Assembly: GCF_009660225.1 (NCBI RefSeq)
Contig: NZ_CP045920.1
Coordinates: 124,001-188,000 of the forward strand
Origin: Pseudactinotalea sp. HY158
Lineage (GTDB): Bacteria > Actinomycetota > Actinomycetes > Actinomycetales > Beutenbergiaceae
Direction of reading: 5' to 3'
DNA: 64,000 nt
This document shows, piece after piece, positions 8,940-16,400 of this stretch (positions are counted from its first letter, which is position 1; the number at the start of each line of letters is the position of its first letter). Made by a program: the position numbers and the translations under genes. The notes under the pieces are model-generated. The model was given only the letters and a program-made list of their open reading frames with translations. It made no database searches and was not told where the DNA came from.

Positions 8940-9566
8940 ATGAAGACGCCGATCCGCCGCCCGTTGGTGGCCATCGCCCTGGCCGGCGTGCTGACGCTCG
9001 CAGGGTGCAGTGGCCAGGACGCCGAGTTCGACCGCGCGGACCAGTCGTCGCCCGCTGCCGGCGACTCCGGCCGGTCCGCCACGGGGGGCTCGGAGGACCC
9101 GGACGGCGAGCCGGTCGCCTCCGGCGACCCGATCAACGCGACCTGGCCCGACCCCGACGACGTCATCGCCGAGGACGTCTTCCCCACCCTTAAGTCGGAG
9201 AAGCAGAAGGTCCGCATCGGCATCCAGTCGATCGTCGTCAGCGGTGAGACGATGGAGCTTCGGCTCGTCTTCACCCCGGAGGAGAATGTCGAGGAGGTGC
9301 GGCTCAACGAGATCACGAAGAACATGTGGCACGAGGTCCCCATTGCCCTGATCGACCGCGAGAACCTCAAGCGGTACACCGTGCTCACCGAGGTCGACGG
9401 CGGCGGCCTCTATCAGACCGACAGTGACGTCAAGGCCAGGCTCGGGGAGTCGGTCGGCTTCCAGGCCTTCTATCCGGCCCCGGTCGACGACATCGATCAC
9501 GTCGACGTCGAACTCGGTGAGAATCTTCCTCTGTTCGAGGATGTCCCGCTGACGTTCGAGGACTGA
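8940..9566 (+). CDS. Secreted lipoprotein of unknown function
   Basis: The N-terminus has a lipoprotein signal peptide (basic start, hydrophobic core VAIALAGVLTLAG, lipobox LAGC). A low-complexity acidic linker (DRADQSSPAAGDSGR...) leads to a folded domain of about 130 residues (KVRIGIQSIVVSGETMELRL...) that I do not recognise. ATG 8940 has a good AAGGAG ribosome site upstream; a longer frame from 8859 lacks one. 208 residues. It lies between the kinase and an OmpA-domain protein on the same strand, which suggests a cell-surface function shared with them. Confidence 0.75.
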   Translation: MKTPIRRPLVAIALAGVLTLAGCSGQDAEFDRADQSSPAAGDSGRSATGGSEDPDGEPVASGDPINATWPDPDDVIAEDVFPTLKSEKQKVRIGIQSIVVSGETMELRLVFTPEENVEEVRLNEITKNMWHEVPIALIDRENLKRYTVLTEVDGGGLYQTDSDVKARLGESVGFQAFYPAPVDDIDHVDVELGENLPLFEDVPLTFED

Positions 9567-9571
9567 GCGCC

Positions 9572-10207
9572 GTGGAGAACACCGCGCAGCAGCCTGCTTC
9601 TGGCCGAGGTCGCACGAGCGCCCGGCTCGCCGCCGCGGCCCTCATGTCATGCTGCCTCGCCTGGGGCACGACCACGTCGGTGACCGCCAACACGGACGCC
9701 GTCCAGGATCATTGGCTGACGCTCGCCGAGATGGGTTTCGAGGCCCCCGTGCCCGCCCAGGCACAGGAGTCGATCCGGGTGTACGAGATCGGCTCGCCGA
9801 TCGCGTATTCGGCGGAGGGGTCGATCAAAGCCTTGGAGACCACCGAGGAAGAGGCCGGCGAGACGATCATCTCCCTGTCGTCCGACATCCTCTTCACCCC
9901 TGACAGCTGGGAGCTGTCGGCGAACGCCGGGGCCAAGATCGAGGAGCTGATCTCCGACGTGCCCGAGGGAGCAGACCTGGCCATCCACGGCCACACCGAC
10001 TCGATCGACGGTGCCGTGGACAACAAGGAGCTCTCCGAGAAGCGGGCCGGCGCGGTGGCCGATGCCGTCCGCTCCGTGCGCTCCGATCTGACCCTCGACG
10101 TCCAGGGCTTCGCGGACACGCGCCCGAAGAAGCGCGAGAGCGGACCGGACGACGACGAGGCCCGCCGCATCAACCGCCGCGTCGAGCTGCGCTACGAGGG
10201 CCGGTGA
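9572..10207 (+). CDS. OmpA/MotB-domain secreted protein
   Basis: A signal-peptide-like N-terminus (RLAAAALMSCCLAWGTTTSVTA) precedes an OmpA C-terminal peptidoglycan-binding domain. Diagnostic pieces are SSDILFTPDSWELSANAGAKI, LAIHGHTDSIDG, LSEKRAGAVADAV and the terminal RRINRRVELRY. Such domains bind diaminopimelate or related wall peptides. The GTG start is 5 bp after the lipoprotein stop, so the two are probably co-translated. 211 residues. In an actinomycete without an OmpA-type outer membrane it is probably exported and wall-associated. Confidence 0.85.
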   Translation: MENTAQQPASGRGRTSARLAAAALMSCCLAWGTTTSVTANTDAVQDHWLTLAEMGFEAPVPAQAQESIRVYEIGSPIAYSAEGSIKALETTEEEAGETIISLSSDILFTPDSWELSANAGAKIEELISDVPEGADLAIHGHTDSIDGAVDNKELSEKRAGAVADAVRSVRSDLTLDVQGFADTRPKKRESGPDDDEARRINRRVELRYEGR

Positions 10208-10609
10208 GTACGTCCACCGCGGTACACGCGAATCCCTGAGCGGAGTCGAGAATCGTGCGGCGCCGGTCGCCGGTCGCCGGTCAGCGCGGACCCGGGGCGC
10301 TCGCGGGGATATCCGGCGACCCGATCGTTACGGTCCGCTGTATCGTCGGAACGAGGTTCCACGTGGAACACGCGGTAGTCGAGCTTCGATGGTCGGATAG
10401 GTCGCTGGAGAACCGGGTGCGGGACGGCGTTTTCGACCCGCCTCCGGGTCCTCGTGGTTGTCGGGTTCACCGGGTCCCCGAGACTCGACGACAAGGGTGG
10501 TCCCGACCCCATCACAGCGGGTCCGCACCACCGAGGTCCCGGCGGTGGCACCTGAACCCTGAGCAGCATTCTCATCATGATGCGCGGGCGCCGATGATAT
10601 GAAGCGCTC
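10208..10609. other. Non-coding stretch with a parS-like palindrome
   Basis: About 400 bp with no convincing coding sequence on either strand. It holds a perfect 14-bp palindrome at 10356-10369 and, at its right end, a relic of the operator of the dead antitoxin that follows (CATCATGATG at 10573-10582). Confidence 0.5.
10356..10369. promoter_or_regulatory. parS-like palindrome (candidate ParB site)
   Basis: GTTCCACGTGGAAC is a perfect 14-bp palindrome. It differs from the core of the bacterial parS consensus (GTTTCACGTGAAAC) by one symmetric change in each half. Only one copy is seen in the window. Whether ParB binds is unknown. Confidence 0.4.
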
Positions 10610-10715
10610 GTGCGGACGGCGGTCGACATGATGAGCACCTCCTGGCGGACGCGAAGCTGCTCGCGGTCCGATGGGCTCGATCCTCGAGGAGGCGCTGCGG
10701 CGTTACCTGAGCTGA
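10610..10715 (+). pseudogene. Decayed copy of the vapB-like antitoxin gene
   Basis: The sequence closely follows the intact antitoxin gene at 12343 (both contain GATGGGCTCGATCCTCGAGG and GAGGCGCTGCGGCG). It has a 13-bp deletion between two short CCGAT repeats plus smaller losses near the start, so the frame is broken. It stops early (ACCTGAGCTGA) and no toxin gene follows. The upstream palindrome CATCATGATG is also retained. This is a dead paralogue from a segmental duplication or an earlier TA copy. Confidence 0.75.
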
Positions 10716-10876
10716 GGGGAGCGGCGTTCTCACCATCCTGACGCCGGGTAAGGTCGAGGTGACGGCCTCGGTCGATGAGGACGATTTCCTGTCGAGGCTC
10801 CGCACACTCACCCGAGGGGCAAGCGAACAGCGCTTGCTGTTTGGGACTGCTGCACGGATAGGTGACAGTTCTAGTC

Positions 10877-11500
10877 ACGCCGCCAGTGCGATGACCGCTG
10901 CCGCGTCCGGCAGCGCGGCGTTCGTCGTGGACCGGTAGCTGGTGAAGCCGTCCACGGTTACGACGTCGACCGGGTCCCGGAAGCACTGGTCACGCTGATC
11001 GAGCCAGTCCTCGAGGACTTTGGCTGAACGGCCGGCTTTCACGTCGAGCAGCCGTGCCGGGCCGGACTGGTCGATGATCGGGTCGGGTCGACCAGGATGG
11101 TCGCGAACACCTCCCGGACGGGAACCTTCACGTGGGGCCGGTTGGGTCGGCCCGGGGCGCGGCGACGGTCGGCGTTGCTCGGGTCGGGCCCCGCGGTCAG
11201 GGGCTGGTGGAAGATCCGGCACCCGCACTCCGTGCCCGGGCACAGGGAGCGGGGCTGGCGCACGTGCAGTCGAGTCGGATGCCCCGCGACCGGGACATCA
11301 GTCGGCTGGCGCACTATGTGGTCTACGCAGGGCGTCACCGGCTCCGCGCTTGGGGCAGAACGGCAGGAGCTCACGCGGGCGAGCCTCGATGATCGTTACC
11401 TCCCCTCGGCCTGGGCGCCAGTGATCGTCAAGTCGAGTCCCGTCCTTCGGCAGATCACGTCCACGACGGGACAACCGGCAGGGACGCAGGAGGTGGATTC
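10877..11500 (-). pseudogene. Degenerate ISL3-family transposase
   Basis: ISL3 signatures are spread over shifted minus-strand frames. The zinc-ribbon start is PFCPKRGA, then GHPTRLHVRQPRSLCPGTEC followed by GCRIFHQPL, then part of the catalytic core: GPARLLDVKAGRSAKVLEDW, VDVVTVDGFTSYRS and ALPDAAAVIAL. At least two frame changes occur and the C-terminal half, including the catalytic glutamate, is missing. Clearly inactive. Confidence 0.75.
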
Positions 11501-11628
11501 CACGGGAGGCCTTGGGGCGAGGATCGGTCGGTTTCAGCACATCTATCCCTCACCCAAGGCCCGCCCGCATCCCCACCAGCGCCCTCGACGAGGAGTCGAC
11601 GCTACGTGCCCCCAAGCCGGGAAGTCGT

Positions 11629-12126
11629 TCATCCCCCGGTGAAGACGCTGATCGTCAAGGGAACGCCGAGCTCGTCGCAGGCGAGACTCAAGCCTTGTTC
11701 GGCGGTGATCCACTCCGGCGACCTCACGCTCGTCGGTTCCTCACCGCCACCGGCCGGTATGGCCGGTGCGATCGCCTGGAGCTCGGCGATCGCGCGCGCG
11801 ACCGTACTGTCGCCGTCCGAGGGCAGAAGGTCGAGCACACGCGTCGCCAGGCGGTACCAGCCCTGGTGCTCCTGCGTCTCCATCCGACCCTCATCGAGTG
11901 CGAGGTCGGCGTTGTCGAGGATGGTCATCACATCGCCAAAGCCCACGCAGGGAGCGGCATCGTCGAGCGGCTTGTCGCGTACCTGCTCGCCCGTGGTCGA
12001 TTCGTTCGGGGCGGCCGTATTCTGCGTTCCCTCTGCTTCAACGGCTTGCGCGTCCGCGCTGCACCCGCCGATGACCGCGGTGATGAGTACCGCCGCAGTA
12101 GTCCCCACCGCTTGTCTTGCTCGCAT
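11629..12126 (-). CDS. Putative lipoprotein of unknown function
   Basis: Starting at the ATG at 12126 the protein has a basic N-terminus (MRARQAVG), a hydrophobic stretch (TTAAVLITAVIGG) and a lipobox-like VIGGC, so it is likely a lipid-anchored surface protein. A Ser/Thr/Glu-rich linker leads to a small domain with two further Cys residues (APCVGFGDVMTILDN...SLACDELGVP). About 165 residues. I do not recognise the family. A start seven codons upstream is also possible. Confidence 0.65.
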   Translation of the reverse strand: MRARQAVGTTAAVLITAVIGGCSADAQAVEAEGTQNTAAPNESTTGEQVRDKPLDDAAPCVGFGDVMTILDNADLALDEGRMETQEHQGWYRLATRVLDLLPSDGDSTVARAIAELQAIAPAIPAGGGEEPTSVRSPEWITAEQGLSLACDELGVPLTISVFTGG

Positions 12127-12303
12127 CTGTGCGCTCCCACTTCCCAACGGATCGAACCATCAAGACTATCGGCTACGACGCCGGGCGGCCCGTGCTTCGG
12201 GGTGCTTCGCGGGGCCGACCGGCCCGATGGGTCTCGTCGCGCCGGTCCGCGATGACCGCAGACGGGTCGCCCGACTTCTCCCGCGCGGCTGGACCCACCG
12301 GGA

Positions 12304-12317
12304 CGCATCATGATGCG
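12304..12317. promoter_or_regulatory. Palindromic operator of the vapBC-like operon
   Basis: CGCATCATGATGCG is a perfect 14-bp palindrome 25 bp upstream of the antitoxin start. Its core is also kept in front of the dead antitoxin copy at 10573-10582. Ribbon-helix-helix antitoxins normally autorepress from such sites. Confidence 0.6.
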
Positions 12318-12342
12318 CAGCTGCCGATGATAAGATGTACGT

Positions 12343-12603
12343 ATGCGGACGACGGTCAACATCGATGAGTACCTGCTGGCGGAGGCGAGGCTGCTCGCTG
12401 TCCGATCTCGCCGCCCGATGGGCTCGATCCTCGAGGAGGCGCTGCGGCGGTACCTGAACGAGCGCGGTCGCGAGGATGAGGGTCAGCCGGCCGAATTGCC
12501 GGAGTTCAAGCCGACAGATCCGGGGCTGAGGCCCGGGGTCGATCTCGACGATCGAGAACAGATCGCCGAGCTACTCGGAGAGAACGACGCGGGCATCCGC
12601 TGA
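12343..12603 (+). CDS. vapB: VapB-like ribbon-helix-helix antitoxin
   Basis: 86 residues. The N-terminus MRTTVNIDEYLLAEARLLAV is a typical ribbon-helix-helix DNA-binding fold, followed by a helix (MGSILEEALRRYLNERG) and an acidic, proline-containing tail likely to wrap the toxin. Start ATG and stop TGA are clear; the stop overlaps the toxin ATG by one base, the usual arrangement for translational coupling. Probably autoregulated through the palindrome just upstream. Confidence 0.9.
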   Translation: MRTTVNIDEYLLAEARLLAVRSRRPMGSILEEALRRYLNERGREDEGQPAELPEFKPTDPGLRPGVDLDDREQIAELLGENDAGIR

Positions 12604-13034
12604 TGCTCTTCCCCGACGTCAACGTGGTCGTCTACGCGTTCCGGCCATCGGATAGCGAGCGGGCTGCGGCCGTGCGCACCTGGCTCCTCGACCGGCTCGA
12701 CCGAGGTGAGCAGATGGGTGTCAGCGAGTTGGTGCTCTCGGCGTTCGTGCGGATAGCCACGAACGGTCGCATCTTCAACGAGCCCGCGACGCCGGCATCG
12801 GCACTCGCATTCGCCGACTCGCTTCTGGCTCACCCACGGGTGAGCGTGGTGCGCGGCAGGGACCGGCATTGGCCGTTCTTCCGCGAGCTCCTGCTGCAGA
12901 ACAAGCTGCGCGGCAACGACGTGCCGGATGCCTACCTGGCCGCCCTCTGCCTCGAGGCCGGGGCGACCATGGCGACGACCGACCGCGGCTTCCGCCGCTT
13001 CGACGGCCTGCGCATGGTCGATCCGCTCGCCTGA
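12603..13034 (+). CDS. vapC: VapC-like PIN-domain toxin
   Basis: A PIN-domain ribonuclease, expected to cleave tRNA or other RNA when free of VapB. Acidic active-site residues are visible: D in LFPDVNVVVYAF at the N-terminus, E in GVSELVLSAFVRI, D in LRGNDVPDAYLAALCLEAGA and D in MATTDRGFRRF. 143 residues, family-typical. No truncation is seen, so the pair looks functional. A strong hairpin begins at its stop codon. Confidence 0.92.
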   Translation: MLFPDVNVVVYAFRPSDSERAAAVRTWLLDRLDRGEQMGVSELVLSAFVRIATNGRIFNEPATPASALAFADSLLAHPRVSVVRGRDRHWPFFRELLLQNKLRGNDVPDAYLAALCLEAGATMATTDRGFRRFDGLRMVDPLA

Positions 13035-13068
13035 GGCGTCGGTCCACCGGTAGCGGGCCGACGCCTCA
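13032..13068. terminator. Bidirectional hairpin between vapC and the nucleotidase gene
   Basis: TGAGGCGTCGG at 13032-13042 pairs perfectly with CCGACGCCTCA at 13058-13068 (11-bp stem, 15-nt loop). It lies between convergent genes. No U-tract, as is common in high-GC actinomycetes. Confidence 0.7.
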
Positions 13069-13077
13069 GGCTCGGCC

Positions 13078-15099
13078 TCAGGCGAGTCGGCGGCGCACGG
13101 CGAGCACCGCGGCGCCCGCGAGCAGGAGCAGCGCGACCGTGCCGGCGAGCGGGCCCACCGGCGCACCCGTGTCGGGCATCGACCCGCCGGGCGTCTGGCC
13201 GGCACTCGGGCTCGTGCCCGTATCGGTCGGCGAGCCCGTTTCGGTGGGTGAGGCGGGCTCGGTCGGGGAGGCCGTGTCGGTCGGCTCCTGCGTGGGCTCG
13301 GCGATCGGTTCGGTGATGAGCGACCAGTTCGGCACGAAGAAGTCGTCCGGGTCGATCACCTCGTGCTCGACCGCCCAGTCGATGAGCATCTGCCGGATCT
13401 GCTGCTGCCCGTCGTAGACGATCTCCGCGTCGGCCACGTGCGGGAAGCCCGCCCCGCCGCTCTGCCGGTAGTTGTTCAGCGCGAGGATGAACGTGTCGTC
13501 GTCGCCCACGGGGGTGCCGTCCGGGTAGCGCAGATCGGTGATCCGCTCACCCACATCCTGGGAGATGTCGATGTAGTAGTCCACTCCGGCGATCGCGTCG
13601 TAGGCGTAGTCCGGCATCCCGTCGGGGTAGTGGTCGGTGGGTGCGTTCGTGCCCGTGGCCGGATCGAAGTCCGCGCCCACGGGCACCTGCACGAAATAGC
13701 TCGCCGAGTACTCGAGGTAGTCGCGCACCTGCGCGCCGGTCAACTCGACCCCGTAGAGCGTGTTCGGGAAGACGTACAGCCCCGCGATGTCGCGGATCGT
13801 CACGTCGCCCTCGGGGAAGATCGCCGTGCGGGAGAAGGGGGCGGCGGCGGAGATGATCGTCGCATCGCCGACGTCGCCGAGCGCGGTCGTGATCGCCTCG
13901 AGCTGCACGTGGTTGATGAAGTCGATGATCGGGGTGTCCTCGTAGCGGGACTTCTCGGATTTGAGGTCGGTCACCGACGTCGCCACGGGGGTGTTGACGT
14001 AGTCGATCGTCGTAGTCTGCTTGTCCATCAGCAGCTCCCGCAGACCCTCGTCGGGCTCGCCGATCTGATAGCCGTAGGTGGCCTGCGCGTGCGGCTCGTT
14101 CCCCTCGCTCCAGTCGACCTGCCAGCCGTCCCCGTCGGGCACGAGGTGCAGGGTCGTGCGGGTGACCGACCGGGCCCAGTAGTACGGCTGGGTGAGCAGC
14201 ACCTTCCCGCCGTCCTTATTCGTGACGATCGTCTCCGGGTCGTCCTGGTGGCTGTGCCCGAAGAGGATGTAGTCGATCCCCGGCACGAGATAGGCCACGT
14301 TGTTCACCACGTTCTCGTACAGCGCGGACGTGTCGTAGTCCTCGTTGGGCACCTCGCCCTTGCCGCTGTGCACGTTGAGGGCGACGACGTCGGCCTCCTC
14401 GGCGACGATCGGCACCCAGTGCCGCGCCGCCTCGACCAGGTCCTGGAACTCGAGCTTGCCCTCGACGAATTTCCGGTCCCAGACCCGCACGCCCGGCGTC
14501 ACGAGCCCGATGACCCCGACCTTGACGGTCTCTCCGTCGATCTCGCGCTCGACGATCGTGTACGGCTCGAGCCAGGGCTCGCCGGTGTCGACGTCGATGA
14601 CGTTCGCCCCGAGCAGGGTCGGTCCGCCGTCGGCGGTGTCGAGGTCGCGCTCGTAGGCCTTGAGCATGTCGAGGCCGTAGTTGAACTCGTGGTTGCCGAT
14701 GCCGAGAGTGTCGTAGCCGATGTACTTGAACGCCTGCGACATCGGGTGCTCGGTCTCGCCGGAGAGCACGCCCGCGGCGCCGTCCCCGAGGCCGTAGTAC
14801 GTGGTCAGCGGCGTGCCCTGGATCGCGTCGCCGGAATCCATGACGATGACCGACTCCGCGCCCACCTCGTCGCGGACGTCGCTCACGTAGGTCGCCACCC
14901 GCGTGAGACCGAGGATGTCGTCCTGATCCGTGTACTGCTCGTTGGCGAAATAGTCCCAGTTGTAGACGTGACCGTGGGTGTCGGTCGTGCCGAGCAGGGT
15001 GAGATCGACCCCGTCCGCCGGCGCGGCGTGTGCGGGGGCTGCGGCCAGGCCGGCCAGGATGACGGCGGCGACGATGCCACCGGCAGTGTGCTGACGCAT
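13078..15099 (-). CDS. Wall-anchored 5'-nucleotidase / 2',3'-cyclic phosphodiesterase
   Basis: An extracellular metallophosphoesterase that releases phosphate from nucleotides. Metal-binding motifs are LLGTTDTHGHVYNWDYF, VIVMDSGDAIQGTP, GIGNHEFNYG and LFGHSHQDDPE. The C-terminal nucleotidase domain has AAPFSRTAIFPEGDVTIRDI and LNNYRQSGGAGF, like CpdB. The N-terminus is a signal peptide (GGIVAAVILAGLAAAPAHA). The C-terminus has a Thr/Pro/Ser-rich spacer, the sorting motif MPDTG, a hydrophobic helix and RRR, so it is probably linked to the wall by sortase. ATG 15099 has GAGAGG upstream and starts directly at the signal peptide; a start at 15132 would add 11 residues. 673 residues. Confidence 0.9.
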   Translation of the reverse strand: MRQHTAGGIVAAVILAGLAAAPAHAAPADGVDLTLLGTTDTHGHVYNWDYFANEQYTDQDDILGLTRVATYVSDVRDEVGAESVIVMDSGDAIQGTPLTTYYGLGDGAAGVLSGETEHPMSQAFKYIGYDTLGIGNHEFNYGLDMLKAYERDLDTADGGPTLLGANVIDVDTGEPWLEPYTIVEREIDGETVKVGVIGLVTPGVRVWDRKFVEGKLEFQDLVEAARHWVPIVAEEADVVALNVHSGKGEVPNEDYDTSALYENVVNNVAYLVPGIDYILFGHSHQDDPETIVTNKDGGKVLLTQPYYWARSVTRTTLHLVPDGDGWQVDWSEGNEPHAQATYGYQIGEPDEGLRELLMDKQTTTIDYVNTPVATSVTDLKSEKSRYEDTPIIDFINHVQLEAITTALGDVGDATIISAAAPFSRTAIFPEGDVTIRDIAGLYVFPNTLYGVELTGAQVRDYLEYSASYFVQVPVGADFDPATGTNAPTDHYPDGMPDYAYDAIAGVDYYIDISQDVGERITDLRYPDGTPVGDDDTFILALNNYRQSGGAGFPHVADAEIVYDGQQQIRQMLIDWAVEHEVIDPDDFFVPNWSLITEPIAEPTQEPTDTASPTEPASPTETGSPTDTGTSPSAGQTPGGSMPDTGAPVGPLAGTVALLLLAGAAVLAVRRRLA

Positions 15100-15250
15100 G
15101 ATGTACCTCTCGAGCGCGGTGCCGGCACGCACGTCGATGAGGGTGCCGGATGGGCGGTTCGAGGAACACTACTCATCCCGCGGCCACCGCGGAAGGGGGG
15201 TGGGACGGTTGGCCCACGGCGCAGCGGGCAGCGCCGATAGCATCGCAGGC

Positions 15251-16321
15251 GTGGGAACTTCGCTGATCGCGCGCGCAGACGCTGCCGTCGCCGGCCTGAC
15301 GCCGGGCTACTTCGCGCTCGTCATGGCCACGGGCATCCTGTCGGTGGGGACGGCGCTCGAGGGTTTCGCAGTCGTCTCCGCCGTGCTCCTGGTCGTGTGC
15401 ATCGCGAGCTTCCTCCTGCTCGGGGCGCTCACCGTGCTCCGGCTCGTGCGTCACCGTGAATCGATCGTGGCCGACTTCCTCGACCCGGCGCGGGCCTTCG
15501 GCTTCTTCACCTACGTGGCCGGCACGAACGTGCTCGGCGTCCGGCTGTTCATGGCCGGCTATCACACGATCACCGCCGTGTTCCTCGTCGCGACCCTCAT
15601 CGCCTGGATCGTGCTCGGCTACGTCGTGCCCTGGACCGCGGTGCTCTCGAAGACGGAGCGCCCCGTGGTCAAGTACGCCAACGGCACGTGGTTCATCTGG
15701 GTGGTGGCGAGCCAGTCGGTGGCCGTGGCGGCCGCCACGCTCGAACCGGTGAGCGAGGAGGTGCGCGGCGCGCTCGCGATCGTGGCCGTGCTCTCCTGGT
15801 CGGTCGGGGTGTTCCTCTACGGGGCGGCCGGGGTCATGGTCGCGCTGCGGATGATGCAGTACGAGCTCAAGCCCGTCGATCTCAACCCGCCGTACTGGGT
15901 GGCGATGGGCGCCTGCGCGATCACGGTGCTCGCGGGGGCCCGGGTCGTGGAGATGGCCGCCGCGCCGATGGTCGACGCCACCCGCGGCCTCGTGGCCGGC
16001 CTGTCGGTCGTGTTCTGGAGCTTCGCCACCTGGCTCATCCCGGTGCTGTTCTGCGTGGGGCTGTGGCGGCACTGGCGCCACCGGATCCCGCTCGACTACG
16101 AGGCCACCCTGTGGTCGATGGTCTTCCCGCTCGGCATGTACGCCGTGGCCGGCATCTACCTCGGACAGGCCGACGACCTGCCCATCGTCGGCTGGATCGG
16201 CGCCGCCGAGCTCTGGCTCGCCATCGCGGTCTGGGCGGCCGTGTTCGTGGCGATGATCCGGCACGTCTACCTCACGGTGCTCCGGGCCCGCGCGATGCCC
16301 CGCCCGGCACGCTCGGGCTGA
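15251..16321 (+). CDS. TDT-family (TehA/Mae1-type) transporter
   Basis: An integral membrane protein of the tellurite-resistance/dicarboxylate transporter family. It opens with the family motif LTPGYFALVMATGILSVGTA. About ten hydrophobic segments follow, for example VVSAVLLVVCIASFLLLGAL, VFLVATLIAWIVLGYV and AIVAVLSWSVGVFLYGAAGV, with TWFIWVVASQSVAVAAATL between. GTG 15251 starts just before the first conserved segment; an upstream frame from 15098 would run through the divergent promoter. 356 residues. Substrate cannot be told from sequence. Confidence 0.82.
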   Translation: MGTSLIARADAAVAGLTPGYFALVMATGILSVGTALEGFAVVSAVLLVVCIASFLLLGALTVLRLVRHRESIVADFLDPARAFGFFTYVAGTNVLGVRLFMAGYHTITAVFLVATLIAWIVLGYVVPWTAVLSKTERPVVKYANGTWFIWVVASQSVAVAAATLEPVSEEVRGALAIVAVLSWSVGVFLYGAAGVMVALRMMQYELKPVDLNPPYWVAMGACAITVLAGARVVEMAAAPMVDATRGLVAGLSVVFWSFATWLIPVLFCVGLWRHWRHRIPLDYEATLWSMVFPLGMYAVAGIYLGQADDLPIVGWIGAAELWLAIAVWAAVFVAMIRHVYLTVLRARAMPRPARSG

Positions 16322-16400
16322 GCGTCGCGCGAACGCTCCATCCGGTGGCGGGGCACGGCCCCGGGCGAGTCGGGTGAGCGAGCCGGGCTAGCCTGACCCC

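Noticed and set aside
11512-12313. Plus-strand frames over the lipoprotein gene at 11629-12126
   Set aside because: Low-complexity translations without domains. The minus-strand frame has a lipoprotein signal and is preferred.
13363-15240. Long plus-strand frame antisense to the nucleotidase gene
   Set aside because: The translation is Val/Asp/Arg-rich without motifs; the minus strand encodes a complete metallophosphoesterase with signal peptide and sorting signal.
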